Assembly (NCBI RefSeq): GCF_025165815.1
Contig: NZ_JAFFZE010000031.1
Span: 1-64,000 of the forward strand
Source: Actinophytocola gossypii
GTDB taxonomy: Bacteria; Actinomycetota; Actinomycetes; Mycobacteriales; Pseudonocardiaceae
DNA length: 64,000 nucleotides
Reading direction: 5' to 3'
Below are positions 15,534 to 28,038 of this stretch, one piece after another. How positions within the stretch are numbered: the first letter of the stretch is position 1; every line of letters begins with the position of its first letter. The notes beneath the pieces were generated by a model. That model saw only the letters and a program-made list of their open reading frames with translations, was not told the origin of the DNA and ran no database searches. A program made the position numbers and the translations under genes.

Positions 15534-16684
15534 TGCCCGACGAAGTGGTGCTCCCCGGTGGTCTGCGGCACCGGCTGCGCGGCGGTTCGGGTACCGGCGC
15601 GGTGACCGGCCCGGCGCGCGGCCGGATCGCGTACGCGGCCGCGCACGTGGTCGCCGACCCGTCGGCGGAGAACGTCCCGGACGCCCCGGCCGAGGTCGAC
15701 TGGGACGCCACGCTCGCGTTCCGCGAGCACCTGTGGCGGCACGGCCTCGGCGTCGCGGAGGCGATGGACACCGCACAGCGCGGCATGGGCCTGGACTACC
15801 CGGCCGTCCGGTCCCTGGTCCGCCGCAGCGCAGCGCTCGCCCGGGACGTCGGGGGTCGGATCGTCGCCGGGGTCGCCACCGACCAGCTCCCCCCTGGCCC
15901 GGCGACCCTCGAGGCCGTCACCGAGGCCTACCGCGAGCAGCTGGCCGACGTGGTCGACGCCGGCGCGGTGCCGGTGCTGATGTGCAGCCGGCACCTGGCG
16001 GCGGCCGCGCGGGGCCCCGAGGACTACCTGTCGGTGTACTCGTCGCTGTTGTCGTCGGTGTCGGACCCGGTGCTGCTGCACTGGCTCGGCCCGATGTTCG
16101 ACCCGGCGCTGACCGGCTACTGGGGCACGTCCGACGTGGCGTCCGCCGCCGACGTGGTGCTGACGTTGCTGAAGGACCACGGCCCCCGCGTGGACGGGAT
16201 CAAGGTCTCCCTCCTGGACGCCGAGTTCGAGGTCGACCTGCGCCGCCGCCTCCCCGCCGGGGTGCGCATGTACACCGGCGACGACTTCAACTACCCGACC
16301 CTGATCGCCGGCGACGCCGAGGGCCACTCGGACGCGCTGCTCGGCGTGTTCGCCGCGCTCGCCCCGGTCGCCGGGCCGGCCCTGCACCTGCTCGACGACG
16401 GCGACGCCGAGGGTTTCCTGGCCCGGATGGAGCCGACGGTCCCGCTGGCCAGACACCTGTTCGCGGCGCCGACGAGGTTCTACAAGACGGGGATCGTGTT
16501 CCTGGCCTGGCTGTCCGGCCACCAGGACCACTTCACGATGGTCGGCGGGCTCCAGTCGGGCCGGTCGCCCGCGCACCTGGCGCGCCTGCTGGTCCTGGCC
16601 GACGAGGCGGGCCTGCTGCCCGACCCGTCGCTCGCCGCGGCCAGGGCACGCGCGTTCTTCACCGTCTGCGGGGTGGACCAGTGA
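15533..16684 (+). CDS. DUF993-family protein (aldolase-like barrel)
   Basis: 383 aa, starting at ATG 15533 (TGATG overlap). Recognisable segments of the family are AYAAAHVVADP, WRHGLGVAEAMDTAQRGMGL, LHWLGPMFDPALTGYWG, YTGDDFNYPTLIAGD and APTRFYKTGIVFLAWLSGHQ. The domain is related to the dihydrodipicolinate synthase-type TIM barrels by fold. The conserved Lys in FYKTGI or in DGIKVSLLD would be a candidate Schiff-base residue, which is an inference. It commonly travels with a Gfo/Idh enzyme and an isomerase, exactly as here, but its reaction is not established to my knowledge. Confidence 0.85.
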   Translation: MPDEVVLPGGLRHRLRGGSGTGAVTGPARGRIAYAAAHVVADPSAENVPDAPAEVDWDATLAFREHLWRHGLGVAEAMDTAQRGMGLDYPAVRSLVRRSAALARDVGGRIVAGVATDQLPPGPATLEAVTEAYREQLADVVDAGAVPVLMCSRHLAAAARGPEDYLSVYSSLLSSVSDPVLLHWLGPMFDPALTGYWGTSDVASAADVVLTLLKDHGPRVDGIKVSLLDAEFEVDLRRRLPAGVRMYTGDDFNYPTLIAGDAEGHSDALLGVFAALAPVAGPALHLLDDGDAEGFLARMEPTVPLARHLFAAPTRFYKTGIVFLAWLSGHQDHFTMVGGLQSGRSPAHLARLLVLADEAGLLPDPSLAAARARAFFTVCGVDQ

Positions 16685-17487
16685 ACCGCTTCTCCTTCAA
16701 CCAGGCGACAGCGAAGTTCTGGCCGCTCCCCGACGTGATCGAGGGCTGCGCCGCCGCCGGCGTGCCGGGTGTGGGCCTCTGGCGCGAACCCGTGGCCTCC
16801 TACGGCCTGTCCCGCTCAGCGGCGCTGGCCCGCGAGTCCGGCGTCGCCGTCACGTCACTGTGCCGAGGCGGCTTCTTCGGCGCCGACGACTGGCTCGACG
16901 ACAACCGCCGAGCCCTGGACGAGGCCGCCGAACTGGGCGCCCCCGCGCTGGTCCTCGTCTGCGGCGGCCTGACCGGCCGGTCCCTGGCCGAAGCCCGAGC
17001 CCGCGTGGCCGCCGGCCTGGAGGCGCTGGCCCCACACGCCCTCGACGTCGGCGTCCGGCTGGCGGTCGAGCCGATGCACCCCATGTTCTGCGCCGACCGG
17101 AGCGTGGTGGCCACCCTGGGCGCCGCGCTGGCCCTGGCCGCCCCGTTCCCGCAGGCGGCGGTCGGCATCGCCCTGGACACGTACCACGTGTGGTGGGACG
17201 AGCGGGTCTTCGAGCTGATCGCGGCGGCGGGGGAGCGGATCGCGTGCTTCCAGCTGGCGGACTGGGTCCTGCCACTACCGGCCGACGTGCTGGTCGGTCG
17301 CGGCCTGCCCGGCACCGGCCACGTCGAGTTCCCGAAGTTCCTCACCGCCGTCGCCGAAGCCGGCTACACCGGCCCGATCGAGGTGGAGGTCTTCAACGCC
17401 GACCTGTGGTCCCGCCCCGGCAAGGAAATCCTGGCCGACACCATCAGGGCGTACCAGTCGGTCACGGACGGTCTTCCGGGAGTCTGA
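16681..17487 (+). CDS. sugar phosphate isomerase/epimerase-type TIM-barrel protein
   Basis: 268 aa from GTG 16681, overlapping the DUF993 stop by four bases. The RFSFNQATAKFWPLPDVIEG start and the metal-binding segments LAVEPMHPMFCADRS, GIALDTYHVWWDE and GHVEFPKFLTAVAEAGYTGP match the xylose isomerase-like family (IolE/IolI-like). The conserved Glu, Asp, His and second Glu for a divalent metal are in place. It most likely converts a keto intermediate made by the Gfo/Idh enzyme. It is the last gene of the unit. Confidence 0.88.
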   Translation: MNRFSFNQATAKFWPLPDVIEGCAAAGVPGVGLWREPVASYGLSRSAALARESGVAVTSLCRGGFFGADDWLDDNRRALDEAAELGAPALVLVCGGLTGRSLAEARARVAAGLEALAPHALDVGVRLAVEPMHPMFCADRSVVATLGAALALAAPFPQAAVGIALDTYHVWWDERVFELIAAAGERIACFQLADWVLPLPADVLVGRGLPGTGHVEFPKFLTAVAEAGYTGPIEVEVFNADLWSRPGKEILADTIRAYQSVTDGLPGV

Positions 17488-17490
17488 CGC

Positions 17491-17523
17491 TGGACGTCTC
17501 GACGTCGTCGGTTGTGACGTCCA
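17491..17523. terminator. possible hairpin after the catabolic unit
   Basis: TGGACGTC (17491-17498) and GACGTCCA (17516-17523) form a perfect 8-base inverted repeat four bases after the isomerase stop. There is no T-run, which is common for actinobacterial terminators, but it also weakens the call. Confidence 0.4.
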
Positions 17524-17625
17524 CGCCGCCCGCGTCCTCCCCGCCGACGAGCGGGAGGTCGGCACGTGGATCGGGCACGGCTCCCACTCCAGGCCGAACC
17601 GACGTGTCCCATAGGCTCGATCGCC

Positions 17626-18246
17626 ATGGGGATCATGGTGGACGGGCTGGGGATGCGGGCCGGGGAGCACTGGTTGTTCCGCGACCTCGACCTCGCGGTC
17701 GCGGACGGTGAGTGCCTCGTCCTCGCCGGGGCCAACGGCAGTGGGAAGTCCACCCTCCTGCACTGCCTCTACGGCCTCCGCCACCCCACCGAGGGCACCG
17801 TCGAGGTCGCCGGCCGCGCTCCCGACGAGCGGGACGTCCGGTTCCGGCGGGACGTCGCGGTCCTGCTCGACGACTCCGACTTCTTCGCCGAACTCTCTCC
17901 GCGTCAGCACCTGGAACTCCTGCTCGGCACGTTCGGCGGCGAGCAGGAGACCGACCAGTACGACATCGACCGGTGGCTCGACGACGCCGGGCTCGGCGAG
18001 CGCGCCGACGTGCACGCCTACCACCTCTCCGCCGGCCAGCGCCGCCGGCTCCTGCTGCTCGGCGCCATCGCCCGCCCGCACCGCGTCCTGCTGCTCGACG
18101 AGCCGGAACGTGCCCTCGACGTGCAGGGCAAGGAGTGGCTCGCCGACCTCGCCGACGCCGAGCGGAAGGAAGGCCGCACGATCGTCATGGCCACGCACCA
18201 CCCACCACTGCTCGACGTCGCCGACCACGTGGTCCAGCTCGGATGA
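17626..18246 (+). CDS. ABC transporter ATP-binding protein
   Basis: 206 aa from ATG 17626. Walker A is GANGSGKSTLLH, the signature-like motif is YHLSAGQRRRLLLLGAIA, and Walker B is RVLLLDEPERALD. The switch histidine is in TIVMATHHPPLLD. The protein is a short single-domain ATPase of the exporter type. Its stop overlaps the start of a large hydrophobic protein (ATGA), which is presumably its membrane partner. The substrate is unknown. It is separated from the LacI-controlled unit by 138 bases and a possible hairpin. Confidence 0.88.
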   Translation: MGIMVDGLGMRAGEHWLFRDLDLAVADGECLVLAGANGSGKSTLLHCLYGLRHPTEGTVEVAGRAPDERDVRFRRDVAVLLDDSDFFAELSPRQHLELLLGTFGGEQETDQYDIDRWLDDAGLGERADVHAYHLSAGQRRRLLLLGAIARPHRVLLLDEPERALDVQGKEWLADLADAERKEGRTIVMATHHPPLLDVADHVVQLG

Positions 18247-19529
18247 AGACGTTCGCGGCGCGCTGGCTCTCCGGGGACGAGCGCACCCTCGGCCTGCTGC
18301 TGGCCGTCGGCGTGCTCACCATGGCGTTCTTCCGGCTCGACCGGCTCCGGCAGATCTTCGGGGTCGCCTCCCCGGAGGCCGCGCTGCTCCTGCTGCTCGT
18401 CGCCGCCGCGCTGGCCTGGTGGTCGATGCTGCCGCGCGGCTTCGTCTGGCTCGAACCCGCCGTGCTGACCTGGCGGGACTTCGGCGCCATCGACCGGGAG
18501 CGGATCGTCGCCGGGCGCCAGGCCAGAGGCTGGCTCGGGCGGGTGCTGGCCCTGGGGTACCTGCTCGCGGTCACCGCGGCGGTCATCGGGCTGAGCCGGC
18601 CGTGGGTCCTCGCCGGGGGAGCGTTCCTGCTGGCCACGGCCCTGCTCGCGCTCGGCGCAACCCGCCGGGTCCGGCGCGACGCGCGGCTGGAGGCGCTGGC
18701 CGCGCTCGGGCTCGCCGCGGCCGCCGTCGCGGTCCGGCCCGGTCCCCTCGGGATCGCGGTGGCGGCGGCGGTGCTGGTGGGGCCGGCGGTGGTGCTGCTG
18801 GCCCGCTCCGGGTCGGTCACCCGGCCGGAGGTCAGCCGAGCGGGTCGCGACGACCTGGTCCGGGGCTGGCGGGACCGCGTCCTCCGGGTCGTCGGCGTGC
18901 AGTTCCTCGACGTCGGCATGCTGCTGCCGGCCGCCCGCCCGGTGCGCGGGTGGTCGCTGCGTCGCCCGACCGGGGTGCGGCTGGCCTGGGTGGGGATCGC
19001 CGCCCGTGCCCGGCACGTGCCGACCGCCGCGCTGCTCGCGGTCACCGCCGTCACCGCGCACCTGGCCCTCCCCGCGCTGCCCGACGAGCTGGTGTTCGGC
19101 CTGCTCGGCTACCTCGCCCTGGTCCCGCTGGCCGGCGGGTTGGGGGAGCTGTGGCGCTCGCCGGGCCGCCGCCGCTGGGCGGGCCTGTCGGACACCGCGC
19201 TGCGGGCCGCGCACCTGCTCGTGCTCACCGGGTGCGCGGTCGCCTGGGCGCTGCCGGTGTACGCCTGGGCCGACTGGGACGTCACCGTGCTGCTGACCGT
19301 CCCACTCGCCGCCGCCTGCGCGGTCCGCACGGTCACCGGCGCCGCCCCGACCTACGACAACACGGCCTCCGTCGACACCCCGATGGGCTCGATGCCGGTG
19401 CAGTTGATCGCCCGCAGCCTGCGCGGTCCGGACCTCGGCCTGGTCACGCTGCTGTTCGTGCCCGTGTTGCCCGTCCCGGCGGGCGCCGCGGTGGTGGCCG
19501 CCGCGGTCCTGGTCGCGGTGCTGCGGTGA
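18243..19529 (+). CDS. multi-pass membrane protein, presumed ABC exporter permease
   Basis: 428 aa from ATG 18243. I count roughly ten to twelve hydrophobic segments, beginning with LGLLLAVGVLTMAFF and ending with PVPAGAAVVAAAVLVAVLR. Around residues 200-260 there is a more polar stretch with many arginines. No enzymatic motif is visible. Coupling to the ATPase gene by ATGA is the main evidence for its role. Similar membrane proteins next to an ABC ATPase are common in Pseudonocardiaceae and carry only domain-of-unknown-function names. Confidence 0.75.
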   Translation: MKTFAARWLSGDERTLGLLLAVGVLTMAFFRLDRLRQIFGVASPEAALLLLLVAAALAWWSMLPRGFVWLEPAVLTWRDFGAIDRERIVAGRQARGWLGRVLALGYLLAVTAAVIGLSRPWVLAGGAFLLATALLALGATRRVRRDARLEALAALGLAAAAVAVRPGPLGIAVAAAVLVGPAVVLLARSGSVTRPEVSRAGRDDLVRGWRDRVLRVVGVQFLDVGMLLPAARPVRGWSLRRPTGVRLAWVGIAARARHVPTAALLAVTAVTAHLALPALPDELVFGLLGYLALVPLAGGLGELWRSPGRRRWAGLSDTALRAAHLLVLTGCAVAWALPVYAWADWDVTVLLTVPLAAACAVRTVTGAAPTYDNTASVDTPMGSMPVQLIARSLRGPDLGLVTLLFVPVLPVPAGAAVVAAAVLVAVLR

Positions 19530-19647
19530 CCGGAGCACTCGAGGATCACCCGAGCACGGGTTGTGGTAGCCGTCACGGCCGAGCCCAGCGGCAACACCCC
19601 ACACCGCGAGGGCTACGATCGCCACGAATCAGATCAGGGAGGCAGGA

Positions 19648-23436
<3,789 letters not shown>

Positions 23437-23598
23437 CCGTCAGCAACCCGGTCCAGGCCGCGGTGGGGACCACGAGCACCGGACCGCGGACGGACACCGG
23501 CGCGACGCGCCCGGCGAATTCCCCTGCCCCGAGGAGTTCGAGTACGACCAGCGCATGGTCGGTGTCCTCGTCGACGGACTGCGCCGGAACTGACCGCG

Positions 23599-23919
23599 CT
23601 ACTTGTCGCGCTGCCAGACCACGAACAGGCCGTCCTCCTGGGTGGTCATCGCCTCGACGAAGGCGTCGTTGTCGAAGCCGGGCATGGATTGGAGGCGGCT
23701 CATCAGGTCGTCGGCGGACGGGTCGCCGGCCGGGACCGCGCAGCCACCGCCGCCGGCCCGGACCAGCAGGAAGAACACGTCCTCCTTCCACGGGCCCTCC
23801 GGGGTGGTCCTGATCGCCACCTCGGCGAGGTCCGCCCAGGTCACCGACTCCTCGGTGCCGTCGGCGAGCAGCCGTCGGACGCCGTCGTCGTCGACGGTGA
23901 TCGCGGATTGAGTGGACAC
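23599..23919 (-). CDS. conserved hypothetical protein (106 aa)
   Basis: Read from GTG 23919: MSTQSAITVDDDGVRRLLAD, then SVTWADLAEVAIRTTPEGPW, DVFFLLV and a C-terminus GLFVVWQRDK. The small fold looks like an alternating strand/helix domain with a PH-like or immunity-like feel (a GTEESVTWADL turn followed by two hydrophobic strands). I do not recognise an established function. It is 19 bases downstream of the dinG stop region's other side: dinG ends at 23939 on the same strand, so this gene follows dinG in the same direction and may be co-transcribed with it. Confidence 0.75.
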   Translation of the reverse strand: MSTQSAITVDDDGVRRLLADGTEESVTWADLAEVAIRTTPEGPWKEDVFFLLVRAGGGGCAVPAGDPSADDLMSRLQSMPGFDNDAFVEAMTTQEDGLFVVWQRDK

Positions 23920-23938
23920 GCACGTTCTCCCTGGTTGA

Positions 23939-25969
23939 TCAGTTCGCGGCCAGCCGGCGCAGGGCCGCGCGCACGACCTCGGCGTCCGAGGTCGTCCAGT
24001 ACTCGGGTAGTGACGCGCGCAGGAACCCGCCGTAGCGCGCGGTCGCGATCCGGGGGTCGAGGATCGCCACCACCCCCTTGTCGTCGGTGGCGCGCAGCAG
24101 CCGGCCGGTGCCCTGCGCGAGCAGCAGCGCCGCGTGGGTGGCCGCCACCGACAGGAAACCGTTGCCGCCACGGGCTTCCACCGCCCGCTGCCGGGCCGAC
24201 GCGAGCGGGTCGTCCGGGCGGGGGAACGGGATCCGGTCCACCACCACCAACGACAGCGACGGCCCGGGCACGTCGACGCCCTGCCACAGCGACAGCGTGC
24301 CGAACAGGCAGGTGGCCTCGTCCTCGGCGAACTTGCGCACCAGCAGGCCGGTGGAGTCGTCGCCCTGGCACAGGATTGGCAGCTCCGACCGGCCGCGCAG
24401 CGCCTCGGTCGCCTGCTTCGCCGCGCGCATCGACGAGAACAGCCCGAGCGTGCGCCCGCCGGCCGCGGCCATCAGCTCCGCCAGCTCGTCCAGGTAGGCC
24501 GGGGGCAGCCCGTCCCGGCCGGGTGGCGGCAGGTGCCTGGCCAGGTACAGGATCCCGGACCGCCGGTGGTCGAACGGCGAGCCGACGTCCAGGCCGGTCC
24601 ACTTCGGACCGTCCGGTGCCTTGTCGGTCGCGGTGCCCTCGGCCTTCGTGCTCGCGCCCTCCCGGTCCGCCGGCAGGCCCCAGGACCGCGCCATCGAGTC
24701 GAACGTGCCGCCCAGGGTCAGCGTCGCCGACGTGAGCACGGTCGTGTGCTGGCCGAACAACCGCTCCCGCAGCAGCCCGCCGACGGCCAGCGGCGCGACC
24801 TTCAGCGCGGGCGGGCGCGGCGGGCCGAGACCGCTGTCGGCGGTGCGCCACACCACGTCCCGCTTGTGCGCCTCGTCGGCGTCGAACGCGCGGAGCAGCC
24901 GCACGGCCGTGTCGTGCACCTCGTCGAGCTGGGACTGGGCGAGCTTGCGCGCGGTCGCCACGTCGAGGTCCGCCGGCCGCTCCGGGCCGAGGCCGGACAG
25001 GCACGTGTACGCGGCGTCCCGGACCACGGCCAGCGCCCCGGCCAGCGGCTCCGGCATCGCGTCCAGCCGCCCGCTCGGCAGGTCCTCGAGCATCAGGGCG
25101 AACCCGTCGCCCGCCTCGAGCAGCCGGTCGGCGAGCTCCTGGTCGACCACCCGCCCGGCGCGCCGCGCGGCGGCGGACACGGCGGCCGAGGTCAGCTCGC
25201 CGGTGGCGACCGAGGTGACCCGGTCGACGAGGTCGTGCGCCTCGTCGACGATCACCAGGTCGTGCTCGGGCAGCACCTGGAAGCCCTGCAGCGCGTCGAT
25301 GGCGAGCAGCGCGTGGTTGGTGACCACGATGTCGGCCCGGCCCGCCTCCGCGCGGGCCTTCTCGGCGAAGCAGTCGGTGCCGATCGGACAGCGGGACGCG
25401 CCAAGGCACTCCCGCGCGGTGACCGACACCTGCCGCCACGCGTGGTCGGTGACGCCGGGGACGAGCTCGTCGCGGTCGCCGGTCTCGGTGTCGGACACCC
25501 ACTCGCGCAGCCGGGTGACCTCCCGGCCGAGCGCGGAGACCTGGAACGGGTCGAACAGGGCCTCGTCGTCCGGCTCGTCCTGCATGCCGCTGTCGAGCTT
25601 GTTCAGGCACAGGTAGTTGCGCCTGCCCTTGAGGATGGCGAACGTCGGCTTGCGGCCCAGTGGCTTGGCCAGCGTCTTCTCCAACCGAGGCAGGTCCCGG
25701 TCGACGAGCTGGCGCTGCAGCGCGATCGTGGCGGTCGAGACGACGACGGTGGCCTCGCGTTCGACGGCGTGCCGCAGCGCCGGGACCAGGTAGGCGAGCG
25801 ACTTGCCGGTGCCCGTGCCGGCCTGCACGGCGAGGTGGTCGCCGGTGCGGATGGCGCGGGCCACGGCCTCGGCCATCTCGACCTGGCCGGGTCGCTCGGT
25901 CCCGCCCACCGCCGCCACCGCCGTCGCCAGCAGCTCGGACAGGCCGGGGAGTTCGGTGGTGGGCGGCAC
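23939..25969 (-). CDS. dinG: DinG-type ATP-dependent DNA helicase
   Basis: 676 aa from GTG 25969, close to the length of M. tuberculosis Rv1329c. The frame stays open far upstream, but that part is low-complexity. Walker A is VQAGTGTGKSLAYLVPAL. Four cysteines of an iron-sulfur domain lie between residues 120 and 220 (NYLCLNKL, ARECLGASRCPIGTDC). The DEAH box is VIVDEAHDLVD and motif VI is LAQGTGRLLR. XPD-like 5'-3' helicases of this type unwind DNA and DNA-RNA hybrids during repair. It begins the block conserved with Mycobacterium. Confidence 0.94.
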   Translation of the reverse strand: MPPTTELPGLSELLATAVAAVGGTERPGQVEMAEAVARAIRTGDHLAVQAGTGTGKSLAYLVPALRHAVEREATVVVSTATIALQRQLVDRDLPRLEKTLAKPLGRKPTFAILKGRRNYLCLNKLDSGMQDEPDDEALFDPFQVSALGREVTRLREWVSDTETGDRDELVPGVTDHAWRQVSVTARECLGASRCPIGTDCFAEKARAEAGRADIVVTNHALLAIDALQGFQVLPEHDLVIVDEAHDLVDRVTSVATGELTSAAVSAAARRAGRVVDQELADRLLEAGDGFALMLEDLPSGRLDAMPEPLAGALAVVRDAAYTCLSGLGPERPADLDVATARKLAQSQLDEVHDTAVRLLRAFDADEAHKRDVVWRTADSGLGPPRPPALKVAPLAVGGLLRERLFGQHTTVLTSATLTLGGTFDSMARSWGLPADREGASTKAEGTATDKAPDGPKWTGLDVGSPFDHRRSGILYLARHLPPPGRDGLPPAYLDELAELMAAAGGRTLGLFSSMRAAKQATEALRGRSELPILCQGDDSTGLLVRKFAEDEATCLFGTLSLWQGVDVPGPSLSLVVVDRIPFPRPDDPLASARQRAVEARGGNGFLSVAATHAALLLAQGTGRLLRATDDKGVVAILDPRIATARYGGFLRASLPEYWTTSDAEVVRAALRRLAAN

Positions 25970-26101
25970 AGCCGGAACGGTACCTCTGCCGTCGGACAAC
26001 TCTGCGCATGCACCCGGTCGGGTTGTCCTGCGTCCCCGACCGGGTGGCGCTCGGCCGGTCGGCTGGCGCCGACGTGCCCGGCGCCGGTCTTCTCTGTCGC
26101 C

Positions 26102-26743
26102 ATGACGACACGAAGGGTGTTCGCCGGGCTGGCCGCGGTGGCGGTCGTGCTGTCCACGGCCGCTCCGGCGCGGGCGGCGGCGCCGGTCGCGCGGGCGTCC
26201 CTCGGCTCGGCCGACCTGGTGCTGGACGGTGAACCGGCGACGATCGAGACACTCGCCCCGTGCGCTGGCGAGGTCGAGGACGCGACCACCGAGGGCGGCG
26301 GGATCGAGGGCTTCGCCGAGTTCGAGGCGGGCGACACGACGTGCGAGGTCGACCAGGGCGTGGCGAGCGCGTCGGTCACCGGCGGCCGGTTCCGCCTGGC
26401 GGGCCTGGCCCAGTACGGCGGCCCCGAACTGATCCGGATCGCCGACTTCACCGCGACCTGCGAGTCGACCGAGACCGGGAGCAGGTCCCGGGTCCGCCTC
26501 GGCGAGCTGAGCGGCGTGACCGTGCCGTCCCCGATCCCGCCGAACTACCTGGTCACCATCCCCGGTTCCGAACCCGATGCCCCACCGATCGCGACCCTCA
26601 CCTTCAACGAGAAGACCCTGACCGAGCCCACCGACGGCGCGATGACGGTGAACCTCCTGCACGTCCGCCTGTTCCCCGACGGCCCGACCGAGCAGGTCAC
26701 CGGCGACATCGTCGTCGGCACGGTGACCTGCTCGCCGTCCTGA
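26102..26743 (+). CDS. secreted choice-of-anchor P family protein
   Basis: 213 aa. The N-terminus MTTRRVFAGLAAVAVVLSTA with ARAAAPV is a Sec signal peptide with an AxA cleavage site. The mature part (ARASLGSADLVLDGEP at the start; TVNLLHVRLFPDG and DIVVGTVTCSPS at the end) matches the actinobacterial exported family named choice-of-anchor P. Three or four Cys residues could form disulfides outside the cell. No anchor is seen at the C-terminus, so it is probably released. It lies alone between dinG and a pseudogene, breaking the mycobacterial gene order here. Confidence 0.8.
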   Translation: MTTRRVFAGLAAVAVVLSTAAPARAAAPVARASLGSADLVLDGEPATIETLAPCAGEVEDATTEGGGIEGFAEFEAGDTTCEVDQGVASASVTGGRFRLAGLAQYGGPELIRIADFTATCESTETGSRSRVRLGELSGVTVPSPIPPNYLVTIPGSEPDAPPIATLTFNEKTLTEPTDGAMTVNLLHVRLFPDGPTEQVTGDIVVGTVTCSPS

Positions 26744-26747
26744 CCCG

Positions 26748-27447
26748 CTACTGCGCGTCGACCAGCTCGCAGGGTGCCACGGGACGGCGGGCGGTGCCGA
26801 TGCTCAGGCTGAGCCTGCTTTCGGTGAACTCGAACCCGTGCTGCTCGTATTCGGTGACCTCGGTGGAGTACTCGATGACCAGGGTCCGGTCACGGAGGTC
26901 CGCCGGCCGCACGGTCCACGAATAGCCGCCATCGGGGTCGAGCACCGAGCTCGTCGGGGGCTCGTTCGGCGCGGACTCGTAGCGCGGTGGCGTGTCCCGG
27001 CACCACTGTCCCGGTGGGGCGTAGTCGACCTCGGCCGCCACGCCGTGGGCCGCCAGCTCGCGCTCCAGCCCGTCGGCGTCCTCGAAGCGTTCGACGGTGC
27101 GGTGACAGCCCGGTCAGCTCGCGCCGGCCGGCGATCCGTTCGTGCGCCCGGTGCTCCCGCGCCCGGCGCGCGCCGCTCGGCGGACACCACGTTGTGCGCG
27201 ACCCCGTACAGCCAGCCCGTGACGCTGCCCGGTCGGCCCGGTACCCGTGCGCCGACCGGACCACCGCGAGGAACACCTCGGCGGTCAGGTCCGCGACCAG
27301 GTGCGGGTCCGCCACCCGGCGGGCCACGAACCGCTGCACCGTGTCGAGGTGTGCGCGGTAGAAATCCTCGAAGGCGTCGGGGTCCCGCCCCGATGTCCGC
27401 CATGCCGTTTCGTCCTCGTCCACCCGCTGCCTCCGTTCCCGATTCAC
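26748..27447 (-). pseudogene. decayed ECF sigma factor fused to the C-terminus of a neighbouring exported protein gene
   Basis: From ATG 27447 the frame gives sigma-70 region 2 (DPDAFEDFYRAHLDTVQRFV, VADPHLVADLTAEVFLAVV). Near 27228 the homology moves to another frame (GSVTGWLYGVAHNVVSAERR) and near 27170 it returns (RAREHRAHERIAGRRELTG). Sigma region 4 is missing. Around 27105 homology jumps to the third frame and continues to 26748 as TVERFEDADGLERELAAHGV, VDYAPPGQWCRD and ending TARRPVAPCELVDAQ, which resembles the C-terminus of the exported protein usually encoded after such sigma genes. So at least two frameshifts and one deletion junction lie in 700 bases. Sequencing error could explain the paired shifts but not the missing region 4. 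Confidence 0.7.
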
Positions 27448-27477
27448 CGGTACTTGGTCCGGGAACGGGGGCGCGTT

Positions 27478-28032
27478 TCAGCCGAGCCGGACCCCGCTCG
27501 CGGTCAGCTCCTGGAGGGCCTTGTCGACGGTCGCGGCCGACACGCCGGCGGTGAGGTCGAGGCGGACGGTGGTGGCGAAGCCCTCGCGGGCGGCGTCCAG
27601 GGCGGTGGCCCGCACGCAGTGGTCGGTCGCGATGCCCACGACGTCCACATCGGACACGTCGTGGGCGCGCAGCCAGGCCGCCAGCGTGGTGCCGTCCGCG
27701 GTGGTGCCCTCGAAGCCGGAGTACGCGGCCTCGTAGGCGCCCTTCGAGAACACCGCCTCGACCCCGGACACGTCCAGCTCCGGGTGGAACGACGCGCCCG
27801 GCGTCCCGGCCCGGCAGTGCGGCGGCCACGAGTCCACGAAGTCCGGGTCGTCGCTGAAGTGCGCGCCCGGGTCGACGTGGTAGTCCCGCGTCGCCACCAC
27901 GTGGCCGTACTCGCCGGACCCGATCAGCCGGGTGACGGCGGCCGCCACCGCGGCACCGCCGGCCACGGCCAGCGAGCCACCCTCGCAGAAGTCGTTCTGC
28001 ACGTCGACCACGATCAGTGCGTTCGCCACCAT
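27478..28032 (-). CDS. pncA: nicotinamidase/pyrazinamidase
   Basis: 184 aa, normal for PncA. The catalytic triad is visible: Asp in ALIVVDVQNDFCEGG, Lys in AVFSKGAYEAAYSGFEG, and Cys in GIATDHCVRATALDA. Metal-binding residues lie in TRDYHVDPGAHF. It hydrolyses nicotinamide to nicotinate for NAD salvage and is the activator of pyrazinamide in mycobacteria. It sits 6 bases downstream of pncB, whose enzyme uses its product, so the two form a salvage operon. Confidence 0.95.
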   Translation of the reverse strand: MVANALIVVDVQNDFCEGGSLAVAGGAAVAAAVTRLIGSGEYGHVVATRDYHVDPGAHFSDDPDFVDSWPPHCRAGTPGASFHPELDVSGVEAVFSKGAYEAAYSGFEGTTADGTTLAAWLRAHDVSDVDVVGIATDHCVRATALDAAREGFATTVRLDLTAGVSAATVDKALQELTASGVRLG

Positions 28033-28038
28033 CGGCTC

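Noticed and set aside
23500-23593. Remnant of a TetR C-terminus (GEFPCPEEFEYDQRMVGVLV then DGLRRN)
   Set aside because: The 30-residue peptide resembles TetR ends, but there is no helix-turn-helix or start upstream. Too short to support.
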